A stretch of 6,171 bases of DNA, from NCBI GenBank assembly GCA_015492115.1, contig WGFS01000110.1:1-6171 (forward strand). Direction: 5' to 3'. The stretch comes from Aquificaceae bacterium (lineage in GTDB: Bacteria > Aquificota > Aquificia > Aquificales > Aquificaceae). The first letter of the stretch is position 1; each line of letters opens with the position of its first letter. The translations under genes and the position numbers were made by a program. Shown here piece by piece: positions 1 through 6,171 of this stretch. The notes under the pieces are model-generated. The model had not been told where the DNA came from, made no database searches, and saw nothing but the letters and a program-made list of their open reading frames with translations.

Positions 1-5
1 CTCCT
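1..5 (-). promoter_or_regulatory. Ribosome-binding site for the next gene (off window, probably tuf)
   Basis: The bases after the fusA TGA read TAGGAG on the minus strand. AGGAG at this point is a good Shine-Dalgarno core and implies a start codon within about 10 bases beyond the left edge. In the conserved str operon the next gene is tuf (EF-Tu), but nothing of the coding sequence is visible, so that name is inference from gene order. Confidence 0.6.
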
Positions 6-6
6 A

Positions 7-2106
7 TCAGGCGCTCTTCCCTGCCATGCGTTCCCCGATAATCTTTTCAGCGATGTGCTGAGGAACCTCTTCGTAATGGGAAAACTTCATTATAAAGGTT
101 CCTCTGCCTTGTGTCAAGCTCCTGAGCGTTGTCGCGTAGCCGAACATCTCCGCAAGGGGAACGTGTGCCTTCACGACCGTTATGACCCCCTTGTTCTCCA
201 TGCCCATCATCTTCCCACGTCTGGAGTTGAGGTCTCCTATAACGTCTCCCACGTAGTCTTCAGGGGTCTCAACCTCAACCTCCATTATGGGTTCAAGTAT
301 GACGGGATCCGCCTTCTTGGCAGCGTCCTTGAAAGCCATGGAACCAGCTATCTGGAAGGCTATCTCTGAGGAGTCAACCTCGTGGTAAGAGCCGTCATAG
401 AGCTTGACCTTGACGTCAACCACCGGATAGCCAGCGAGTATGCCACCCTCCATAGCTTCCTTTACACCTTTCTCAACCGCTGGGATGAACTCCTTGGGTA
501 TAACTCCACCGACTATAGCGTTCTCAAAGACGAAGCCCTGACCCCTTTCAAGGGGTTCTATCTCAATTATCGCGTGTCCGTACTGACCTCTACCACCCGT
601 CTGCCTTATGAACTTGCCCTCTCCGTTAGCCTTCTTGCGAACGGTCTCTTTGTAGGCGACCTGGGGTTTACCAACGTTGACGTCAATGTTGTACTCCCTC
701 TTCATACGGTCAACCATTATCTCCAGGTGAAGTTCACCCATACCGTGTATGAGGGTCTGACCAGTCTCGGGGTCTGAGCTCGCCCTGAAGGTGGGGTCCT
801 CCTTCATGAACTTGTTGAGAACCTGAGAGAGCTTCTCCTGATCTTTTTTGGTCTTTGGTTCAATAGCCATGGATATGACGGGGTCTGGGAACTCAAGCTT
901 CTCAAGGATTATGGGATGCTTCTCGTCAGAGAGGGTATCTCCCGTCGCAGCGTCCAGACCGACAACCGCACAGATCTCACCCGCGGAGACCTCCTGTATC
1001 TCCTCCCTTGTGTTGGCGTGCATGAGGAGGAGTCTTCCAACCCTCTGTTTCTCCCCCTTTGTGACGTTCAGGACGTAAGAGCCAGCCTTGAGATTTCCCG
1101 AGAACACCCTTATGTAGGTGAGCTGTCCAGCGTAGGGGTCTGACATAACCTTGAAGGCATAGGCACAGAAGGGTTCTGTATCAACGGGCTTCCTCTCCTC
1201 TGTCTCCCCAGTGTTGGGGTTCGTCCCCTTTATGGGGGGAAGGTCTATTGGGGAGGGGAGGTAATCTATAACCGCGTCAAGGAGGGGTTGAACTCCCTTG
1301 TTCTTGAAGGCCGAACCGCAGAGGACGGGAACGAGCTGTCTATCTATCGTAGCCCTTCTCAGGGCATTCCTCAGCTCCTCAACACTTATCTCCTGACCTT
1401 CAAGGTACTTCTCCATGAGCTCGTCGTCGGTCTCAACTATGGTCTCAACCATCTTCTCACGCCATTCCTGAGCTTTGTCCTGGAGCTCTGGTGGGATGTC
1501 CCTTATCTCATACTTGGCACCGAGGGTCTCTTCAAGCCATATTATCGCCTTCATCTCCATGAGGTCTATAACACCCTCGTAGTTGTCTTCAGCACCAACG
1601 GGTATCTGAATGGCGACCGGCTTTATGGTCAGCTTCTCCTCTATCTCATTAAAGACCCTGTAGAAGTCCGCCCCGAGCCTGTCCAGCTTGTTTACGAAGG
1701 CTATCCTCGGGACGTTGAACCTGTCAGCCCACCTCCAGTTAGCCTCCGACTGGGGCTGAACACCCTCAACCGCAGAGAAGATGAAGACTATCCCGTCAAG
1801 GACTTTCATGGAGCGGACAACCTCAACGGAGAAGTCCACGTGTCCGGGTGTGTCTATTATGTTTATCTGATACTTCTGACCGTTCCTCTCCCAGAAGCAG
1901 GCGGTGGTCGCAGCGGTTATGGTTATACCCCTCTCCTTCTCCTGCTCCATCCAGTCCATCGTAGCAGCACCTTCGTGCACCTCTCCGATCTTGTAGGTTC
2001 TCCCGGTGTAGTAAAGGATCCTCTCGGTGGTAGTGGTCTTACCCGCATCAATGTGGGCAACTATCCCTATGTTCCTAAGCTTCTCTATGGGCACCGCCCT
2101 TGCCAT
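7..2106 (-). CDS. fusA: Translation elongation factor G
   Basis: EF-G is the cytosolic GTPase that drives movement of tRNAs and mRNA through the ribosome and, with RRF, helps recycle ribosomes. The product is a full-length 699 residues (704 in E. coli). GTPase motifs are all present: the P-loop AHIDAGKT (17-24), switch I RGITIT (59-64), DTPGH (85-89) with the catalytic His, NKLD (139-142) and GSAFK (264-268). Approximate domains are G with its G' insertion (1-287), II (288-402), III (403-478), IV (479-601) and V (602-670), with a C-terminal helix after that. Domain IV contains HEVDSSE with His575, equivalent to E. coli His583 at the tip that enters the decoding site. The start ATG is 11 bases after rpsG and has an AGGAGG site. 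There is no sign of truncation or of the divergent features of EF-G2 paralogues. Its position after rpsL-rpsG supports the principal EF-G. The sequence resembles remembered Aquifex EF-G closely. Confidence 0.98.
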   Translation of the reverse strand: MARAVPIEKLRNIGIVAHIDAGKTTTTERILYYTGRTYKIGEVHEGAATMDWMEQEKERGITITAATTACFWERNGQKYQINIIDTPGHVDFSVEVVRSMKVLDGIVFIFSAVEGVQPQSEANWRWADRFNVPRIAFVNKLDRLGADFYRVFNEIEEKLTIKPVAIQIPVGAEDNYEGVIDLMEMKAIIWLEETLGAKYEIRDIPPELQDKAQEWREKMVETIVETDDELMEKYLEGQEISVEELRNALRRATIDRQLVPVLCGSAFKNKGVQPLLDAVIDYLPSPIDLPPIKGTNPNTGETEERKPVDTEPFCAYAFKVMSDPYAGQLTYIRVFSGNLKAGSYVLNVTKGEKQRVGRLLLMHANTREEIQEVSAGEICAVVGLDAATGDTLSDEKHPIILEKLEFPDPVISMAIEPKTKKDQEKLSQVLNKFMKEDPTFRASSDPETGQTLIHGMGELHLEIMVDRMKREYNIDVNVGKPQVAYKETVRKKANGEGKFIRQTGGRGQYGHAIIEIEPLERGQGFVFENAIVGGVIPKEFIPAVEKGVKEAMEGGILAGYPVVDVKVKLYDGSYHEVDSSEIAFQIAGSMAFKDAAKKADPVILEPIMEVEVETPEDYVGDVIGDLNSRRGKMMGMENKGVITVVKAHVPLAEMFGYATTLRSLTQGRGTFIMKFSHYEEVPQHIAEKIIGERMAGKSA

Positions 2107-2112
2107 AACTTA

Positions 2113-2118
2113 CCTCCT
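2113..2118 (-). promoter_or_regulatory. fusA ribosome-binding site overlapping the rpsG stop
   Basis: AGGAGG lies 6 bases before the fusA ATG, and its first A is the last base of the rpsG TAA stop codon. The stretch from GGAGGT to ATG is nearly the same as that before rpsG, with one fewer T. Confidence 0.88.
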
Positions 2119-2600
2119 TACCATCTAAAGTGGGAGAACACCATGTTAGCCTGAGCCATCTTGTGGGTGTCCTCCTTCTTCTTGAAGGCTCCTCCCTTGC
2201 CCTCAAGGGCGTCAAGGAGCTCAGCCTTCAGCCTCTGGATCATGGTGTAGGAACCTCTACCCCTCGGTCTGTTCCTCGCAGCGTCAACCAGCCACCTTAT
2301 CGCGAGGCTGATCTGCCTCCTTTCGGGAACCTCTATGGGAACCTGGTAGGTGGCACCACCCACCCTTCTGGGTCTGACCTCCCACTGGGGTTTGAGGTTC
2401 TCTATAACCTTGTGCATGAGCTCTACCGGGGTCATGCCCTTCTCCTGGGCAGCCTCCTCAAGGGCTGTATAGACTATCCACTCAGCGACGCTCTTCTTGC
2501 CGTCCTTCATAACCTTGTTTATGAGCTTCTGTATTAGAACGTCTCCGTACTTAGGGTCGGGAGCTATCTCCCTTGGAGTTACGGGTCCTTTCCTGGGCAT
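2118..2600 (-). CDS. rpsG: 30S ribosomal protein S7
   Basis: S7 binds the 3' major domain of 16S rRNA, nucleates assembly of the 30S head and lines the E site. The product is 160 residues; the family is typically about 156. Visible features are the N-terminus MPRKGPVTPREIAPDPKYGD, the helix DGKKSVAEWIVYTALEEA (33-50), the beta-hairpin with RPRRVGGATYQVPIEV (76-91), the helix RRQISLAIRWLVDAAR (94-109) and the C-terminal helix KKKEDTHKMAQANMVFSHFRW split across residues 140-160. A loop at about 110-117 (NRPRGRGS) is roughly four residues longer than in E. coli, which accounts for the extra length. The gene starts 3 bases after rpsL ends and stops 11 bases before fusA. The short gap leaves no room for the roughly 100-base intercistronic S7 autoregulatory site of E. 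coli. Confidence 0.97.
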   Translation of the reverse strand: MPRKGPVTPREIAPDPKYGDVLIQKLINKVMKDGKKSVAEWIVYTALEEAAQEKGMTPVELMHKVIENLKPQWEVRPRRVGGATYQVPIEVPERRQISLAIRWLVDAARNRPRGRGSYTMIQRLKAELLDALEGKGGAFKKKEDTHKMAQANMVFSHFRW

Positions 2601-2603
2601 AAC

Positions 2604-2990
2604 TTAACCTCCCTTCTCTTCCTTGGGTCTCTTTGCACCATACTTGGAGCGGGACTGTCTCCTTCCCTGAACCCCCGCTGCGTCAAGGGTTCCCCTTATA
2701 ACCTTGTATCTCACACCGGGAAGGTCCTTGACCCTTCCACCCCTGACGAGAACTATGGAGTGCTCCTGGAGGTTGTGTCCCTCGCCGGGAATGTAGGCGG
2801 AGACCTCTATACCGTTGGAGAGCCTCACCCTCGTTACCTTTCTGAGGGCGGAGTTTGGCTTCTTGGGGGTAACGGTATAAACCCTCACACAGACTCCCCT
2901 CTTCTGAGGATTTCCTTCAAGAGCAGGAGATTTGGACTTCTTCCTCCTCTTCTCTCTTCCGTGCTTGATAAGCTGGTTAATCGTCGGCAT
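2604..2990 (-). CDS. rpsL: 30S ribosomal protein S12
   Basis: S12 sits at the decoding centre of the small ribosomal subunit and influences accuracy and translocation. The product is 128 residues, close to the 124 of E. coli, and aligns without internal gaps over the first 100 or so residues. Visible family motifs are MPTINQL at the N-terminus, KRGVCVRVYTVTPKKPNSALRK split over residues 30-51, GEGHNLQEHS (69-78), RGGRVKDLPGVRY (83-95) and RSKYGAKRPK near the end. Lys43 and Lys88 are intact, so the classical streptomycin-resistance positions look wild type. Asp89 is the residue that RimO methylthiolates in E. coli. The start is the ATG at 2990, chosen for its AGGAGG site and the family N-terminus. 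The gene lies 40 bases after rpoC. Its last sense codons (GGA GGT) form the Shine-Dalgarno of rpsG, which starts 3 bases after the TAA stop. Confidence 0.97.
   Translation of the reverse strand: MPTINQLIKHGREKRRKKSKSPALEGNPQKRGVCVRVYTVTPKKPNSALRKVTRVRLSNGIEVSAYIPGEGHNLQEHSIVLVRGGRVKDLPGVRYKVIRGTLDAAGVQGRRQSRSKYGAKRPKEEKGG
2608..2612 (-). promoter_or_regulatory. rpsG ribosome-binding site inside the end of rpsL
   Basis: GGAGG is formed by the last two sense codons of rpsL (Gly-Gly, GGA GGT), 7 bases before the rpsG ATG. Ribosomes finishing rpsL therefore cover the rpsG initiation site, which suggests translational coupling. Confidence 0.88.
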
Positions 2991-2998
2991 ACCGCTTT

Positions 2999-3004
2999 CC
3001 TCCT
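2999..3004 (-). promoter_or_regulatory. rpsL ribosome-binding site
   Basis: AGGAGG lies 8 bases before the ATG at 2990. It fixes the start of S12 at MPTINQL and argues against the in-frame TTG at 3020, which has no comparable site and would lie upstream of the predicted transcription start. Confidence 0.9.
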
Positions 3005-3022
3005 GAAAACACGCAATCAACT

Positions 3023-3051
3023 ATTATAGCTCATTCTCCTCCTTCCTTCAA
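3023..3051 (-). promoter_or_regulatory. Predicted sigma70-type promoter for the str genes
   Basis: Reading the minus strand, TTGAAG (3051-3046, four of six matches to TTGACA) is followed after exactly 17 bases by a perfect TATAAT (3028-3023). The -35 element lies in the last codons of rpoC and the -10 element begins just past its TGA stop. Transcription would be expected to start near 3016-3017, leaving a leader of about 26 bases before rpsL. There is no TG extension of the -10 element. No terminator hairpin is visible after rpoC, so read-through from rpoBC probably also feeds these genes. Promoter activity is inferred from sequence only. Confidence 0.6.
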
Positions 3052-6000
3052 TTCCTCTTCTCCCTCACTCTGGGGCTCTTCGGTAAAGAGGAGCTTCTGT
3101 CCCTCTTCAACCACATCAACCTTAGAGTACTCGTCAACCCCTGTTCCAGCAGGTATGAGGTTACCTATTATCACGTTCTCCTTGAGTCCGTAAAGCTCAT
3201 CCGTTTTCCCTTCACAGGCGGCCTCGGTGAGAACCTTTGTGGTCTCCTGGAATGAAGCCGCGGATATCCAGCTTCTCGTTGAGAGAGACGCCTTCGTTAT
3301 ACCCACGAGGACAGGCTCAGCCTTGGGTAGCTTACCACCCTCCTCCTTTATCCTCTGGATCTCATCCTCAAGCTCTTCCCTGTCAACCTCCTCGTTGACG
3401 AGGAACCTGCTGTCTCCCGGGTCAACTATCCTCCTCTTCCTGAGCATCTGCTTGATGATTATCTCAAAGTGCTTGTCGCTTATATCAACTCCCTGTAGCT
3501 TGTAGACCATCTGGACCTCTTTGAGGAGGAACTTCTGAAGCTCTTCAACACCTTTGACCTTGAGCATCTCCTCGGGTATGGGAGTTCCGTCCGTGAGAGG
3601 CTCTCCAGCCTCAACCTCATCTCCGTCCTTCACAAGAAGGTGCTTACCCTTTGGAACGAGGTACTCCTTCTCAAGCCCGGTATCCCTGTTGTAAACGATA
3701 ACCCTGAAGCCTTTGCTTCCCTTCATCCTCACCTGACCGTCTATCTCCGATACTGTGCTCTCTGTTATCTGCTGTCCCTTCTTTATGAACTGCCCGTGTC
3801 TGACCAGTATAAGCTCGTCCTTCTTTATCGCGTACTTGCGGGTTTCACCTGTGTTCGCATTGTAAACTATGACCTCGTCCGCATCTTCGTATATCTTTAC
3901 GTAGCCGTCTATCTCGGATATTATTGCCGGGTTCTTGGGCTTACGTGCCTCAAAGAGTTCCTCAACCCTCGGAAGACCACCAACTATGTCCCTGACCTTT
4001 GCCATCTCCTTCGGTATCCTTGCCAGGACGTCTCCGGGCTTCACCTTAAGGTCTTTGACCACGTAGTACCTGTGCTGTATCCTCGCATCCTCAGCCTCAG
4101 AACAGGTGGGACAGACGTGCCATTCAAGCTCCATCTTTTCGGAAGGTATGTTCAGTATGGAGTTGACGGGAAGGTCGTAGGTCAGCTCCCTTCCATCTTT
4201 AGTAACGACGACGACCCTCGGAGTGTGTAGCATTGCGTCCTTTGGTCTCATGAAGGAGACTATGGTGGCGGTCTTACCCGTCAGGGCGTCCCTCTCTTCC
4301 CTTACGGTAACGTCCAGGATTATGTCTCTCAGCTCCACTCTTCCTTCCTCTTCCGCGATTATGTAAGTGTTGAAGGGATCCCACTCTGCGAGGGAGGTTC
4401 CTTCCTCCACCTTCTTGCCCTCTTCAACCAGTATCTTTGCACCGTAAGGGACAGCGTGCCTCTCTATAACCCTTCCTTCCTCGTCAACTATCCCGATGGC
4501 TCCTTCTCTTGAGATGTTTATGAGTTCTCCCTTCCTGTTCTTTATGAGCTTGAGGTTGTAAAATCTGACCTCTCCGGAGGTCTCAGCAACGAGGACGTTC
4601 TGAACCTTCTGGGCTGTCGCAGCACCGCCTATGTGGAAGGTTCTCATCGTGAGCTGGGTTCCGGGCTCTCCTATGGACTGTGCTGCGATCACCCCTACAG
4701 CTTCACCCACGGAGACTATCTTCCTCTGGGAAAGGTCCCAGCCGTAACACATGGCACATACTCCTCTCCTTGACTCACAGGAGAGAGGAGACCTGACCTT
4801 GACCTTCTCTATACCGCTCCGTGCTATCTTCTCGGCGAGCTTCTCATCAATTACGTCGTTCCTCTTTGCTACGATCTCTCCCGTATAAGGGTCCTTTACG
4901 TCTTCCGCGAGAACCCTTCCGAATATCCTGTCCTTGAGAGGCACCTTTTCCTCACCGCCTTCAACTATGGGCTCAACCTCTATCCCCTTGAGGGTTCCGC
5001 AGTCATGTTCGGTTACAGTTATGTCCTGGGCGACGTCAACGAGCCTCCTCGTGAGGTATCCAGCAAAGGCTGTCTTCAGGGCTGTGTCCGCAAGACCCTT
5101 TCTCGCACCGTAGGTTGATATGAAGTACTCCAGAACCGACAGACCTTCACGGAAGTTGGATATTATGGGGGTCTCTATGAACTCACCCGAGTGCTTTGCC
5201 ATGAGACCTCTCATTCCAGCGAGCTGTCTTATCTGGTCTCTGTTACCTCTTGCTCCCGAGATCGCCATCATGAATATAGGGTTGAACACACCGGGGAATT
5301 TCTTTCCGTTCTCCACCCTCTCCGTTTGCTCAATCTCGTCAAACATAGCCTTGGATATCTGGTTCGTAGCCTCAGACCAGATGTCAATTATCTTGTTGTA
5401 ACGCTCCTTGTTGGTAATTATGTTGTTCACGTACTGGTTCCATATCTCGTCGGTCGTCTTGAGTGCTCTCTCTATGACACCTTTCTTTACCTTGGGGATC
5501 TGAAGATCCTCAACCCCTATGGATATGCCGGCCATCGTTGCCCTTATAAAACCGAGCTCTTTGACCCTGTCCAGGAACTTCACCGTTTCCTCATTCCCCA
5601 CCTGTATGTACAGCTCTGTTATCAGTTTTGAGAGCTTCTTCTTGTCCAGAGTGTAGTTAACGAAGGGAACACCTTCGGGCATTATAGAGTTGAAGAGAAC
5701 CCTGCCGGGTGTGGTATCTATGAGCTTTCCGTCAAGCTTAACCTTAACGCCCGCGTGGATATCCACCTTTCCGAGCTCAAGAGCCTTGAGAACCTCCTCT
5801 CTTGAGGAGAAGACCTTGCCCTCTCCCTTCCTTCCGGGTATAGGGTCCTGGGTCATGTAGAAGGTTCCCAGAATCATGTCCTGGGAAGGCATGGTGAGGG
5901 GCTTTCCATGAGCAGGTGAGAGTATGTTCTGGGTAGAGAGCATGAGGATGTAAGATTCCAGCTGTGCCTCAACACCGAGGGGGACGTGAACAGCCATCTG

Positions 6001-6171
6001 GTCACCGTCAAAGTCCGCGTTGAAGGGAGGGCAGACGAGAGGGTGTAGTCTTATAGCCTTGCCCTCAACCAGGACGGGTTCAAAAGCCTGAACGGAAGGT
6101 CTGTGAAGCGTGGGAGCCCTGTTGAGAAGGACTGGATGCTGTTTTACTACCTCCTCAAGGCACTCCCATAC
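3031..6171 (-). CDS. rpoC: RNA polymerase subunit beta' (C-terminal two-thirds, 5' end off window)
   Basis: Beta' forms much of the catalytic centre of the multisubunit RNA polymerase. The frame is open to the right edge, so about 1046 residues are visible and the true start is outside. The ATG at 5997 is internal: it is the Met of NADFDGDQM, whose three Asp residues bind the catalytic Mg. Numbering from that Met, the sequence shows the F-loop region (MAISGARG, 244-251), the bridge helix (about 290-325), a zinc site (Cys333, 407, 414, 417, with the same spacing as E. coli Cys814/888/895/898), the trigger loop (MRTFHIGGAA, 451-460), a large SI3 insertion (about 461-665), GGLPRVEELFEARKPK leading into the jaw, and the conserved end with LLKEVQMVYKLQGV, ISAASFQETTKVLTEAA and GLKENVIIGNLIPAGTG. 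The last residues form an acidic tail. Oddities are a second jaw module at 750-806, CPTC at 629-632, and Phe-Ala at 311-312 in the bridge helix. The stop is TGA. Identification is essentially certain. Confidence 0.98.
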   Translation of the reverse strand, partial: VWECLEEVVKQHPVLLNRAPTLHRPSVQAFEPVLVEGKAIRLHPLVCPPFNADFDGDQMAVHVPLGVEAQLESYILMLSTQNILSPAHGKPLTMPSQDMILGTFYMTQDPIPGRKGEGKVFSSREEVLKALELGKVDIHAGVKVKLDGKLIDTTPGRVLFNSIMPEGVPFVNYTLDKKKLSKLITELYIQVGNEETVKFLDRVKELGFIRATMAGISIGVEDLQIPKVKKGVIERALKTTDEIWNQYVNNIITNKERYNKIIDIWSEATNQISKAMFDEIEQTERVENGKKFPGVFNPIFMMAISGARGNRDQIRQLAGMRGLMAKHSGEFIETPIISNFREGLSVLEYFISTYGARKGLADTALKTAFAGYLTRRLVDVAQDITVTEHDCGTLKGIEVEPIVEGGEEKVPLKDRIFGRVLAEDVKDPYTGEIVAKRNDVIDEKLAEKIARSGIEKVKVRSPLSCESRRGVCAMCYGWDLSQRKIVSVGEAVGVIAAQSIGEPGTQLTMRTFHIGGAATAQKVQNVLVAETSGEVRFYNLKLIKNRKGELINISREGAIGIVDEEGRVIERHAVPYGAKILVEEGKKVEEGTSLAEWDPFNTYIIAEEEGRVELRDIILDVTVREERDALTGKTATIVSFMRPKDAMLHTPRVVVVTKDGRELTYDLPVNSILNIPSEKMELEWHVCPTCSEAEDARIQHRYYVVKDLKVKPGDVLARIPKEMAKVRDIVGGLPRVEELFEARKPKNPAIISEIDGYVKIYEDADEVIVYNANTGETRKYAIKKDELILVRHGQFIKKGQQITESTVSEIDGQVRMKGSKGFRVIVYNRDTGLEKEYLVPKGKHLLVKDGDEVEAGEPLTDGTPIPEEMLKVKGVEELQKFLLKEVQMVYKLQGVDISDKHFEIIIKQMLRKRRIVDPGDSRFLVNEEVDREELEDEIQRIKEEGGKLPKAEPVLVGITKASLSTRSWISAASFQETTKVLTEAACEGKTDELYGLKENVIIGNLIPAGTGVDEYSKVDVVEEGQKLLFTEEPQSEGEEELKEGGE
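3580..3927 (-). repeat. Diverged tandem duplication of a jaw module inside rpoC
   Basis: Two adjacent copies of a 56 to 58 residue module follow each other in beta'. Copy A spans about 3757-3927 (residues 691-747 counted from the internal Met at 5997) and copy B about 3580-3756 (residues 748-806). Each begins SEIDG(Y/Q)V and continues with VIVYN, TG, a Tyr, then LV(R/K), G and (I/L)T(E/D). By eye about 20 of 57 aligned residues are identical. At DNA level the clearest remnant is a 16-base block at 3905-3920 and 3737-3752 that differs at one base, 168 bases (56 codons) apart. E. coli and Thermus beta', as I recall them, have a single such module here. Confidence 0.75.

Noticed and set aside
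1288..2154. Open frame of 288 codons on the plus strand opposite fusA and the end of rpsG
   Set aside because: It mirrors conserved fusA codons, crosses the fusA-rpsG boundary, has low-complexity Leu/Val/Tyr-rich content with no recognisable domain, and arises from the codon bias of the real genes.
2118..2600. Four-residue longer loop in S7 (NRPRGRGS)
   Set aside because: This loop varies between bacteria, and Thermus S7 also carries a similar RP-containing Arg-rich stretch here, so it is ordinary family variation.
2991..3020. Ten-residue N-terminal extension of S12 starting at TTG (3020)
   Set aside because: S12 proteins begin at MPTINQL or similar, the ATG at 2990 has AGGAGG 8 bases upstream, and the TTG lies upstream of the predicted transcription start.
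2991..3030. Possible terminator or attenuator between rpoC and rpsL
   Set aside because: No inverted repeat followed by a T-run is visible on the minus strand; the short TTTT before the ribosome-binding site has no stem in front of it.
3017..3034. Five-codon mini-ORF (MSYNS) overlapping the rpoC stop as ATGA, with AGGAGG just upstream
   Set aside because: The Shine-Dalgarno to ATG spacing is only 3 bases, the purine run is explained by the Glu/Gly-rich rpoC tail, and the region is better explained as the TATAAT promoter.
3640..4230. Open frame of 196 codons on the plus strand opposite rpoC
   Set aside because: It is antisense to conserved beta' sequence with no recognisable motif; the same explanation covers the other plus-strand frames opposite fusA, rpsG, rpsL and rpoC.
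5995..5997. ATG at 5997 as the start of rpoC
   Set aside because: The frame continues upstream to the window edge through LHPLVCPPFNADFDGDQ, which is conserved beta' sequence including the catalytic Asp motif, so this Met is internal.

Overview
This window is a housekeeping block encoded entirely on the minus strand. In transcription order (right to left) it holds the 3' two-thirds of rpoC (RNA polymerase beta'), rpsL (ribosomal protein S12), rpsG (S7) and fusA (elongation factor G). The final six bases carry a Shine-Dalgarno sequence for a further gene off the left edge, presumably tuf. This is the conserved rpoBC-str arrangement. Only about 60 of the 6171 bases are non-coding: 40 between rpoC and rpsL, 3 between rpsL and rpsG, 11 between rpsG and fusA, and 6 after fusA. 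No tRNA or rRNA gene, CRISPR array, insertion sequence or other mobile element was seen.

The organism is a bacterium and probably a thermophile. From remembered family sequences, EF-G looks closest to Aquifex-type proteins (Aquificota/Aquificaceae), which is an inference without a database search. In support, the coding strand is purine-rich, ATA (Ile) and AGG (Arg) codons are common even in EF-G, and the proteins are rich in Glu and Lys. The beta' subunit carries the large trigger-loop insertion (SI3) known from Gram-negative lineages.

Region by region: 3031-6171 is rpoC, which enters at the right edge already inside the gene. The catalytic Asp triad, bridge helix, zinc site, trigger loop, SI3, jaw and C-terminus are all visible. 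A well-formed sigma70-type promoter (TTGAAG, 17 bases, TATAAT) lies across the rpoC stop codon and could start a separate str transcript with a leader of roughly 26 bases. Positions 2604-2990 are rpsL, 2118-2600 rpsG and 7-2106 fusA, each with a strong GGAGG-type ribosome-binding site, two of which overlap the end of the preceding gene.

The products work in gene expression: beta' forms much of the RNA polymerase active site, S12 and S7 build the decoding site and head of the 30S subunit, and EF-G drives translocation. No unknown multi-gene system is present. The points worth a second look are inside rpoC (a tandemly doubled jaw module, a CPTC motif in SI3, an unusual bridge-helix dipeptide) and in how the str genes are started and coupled.
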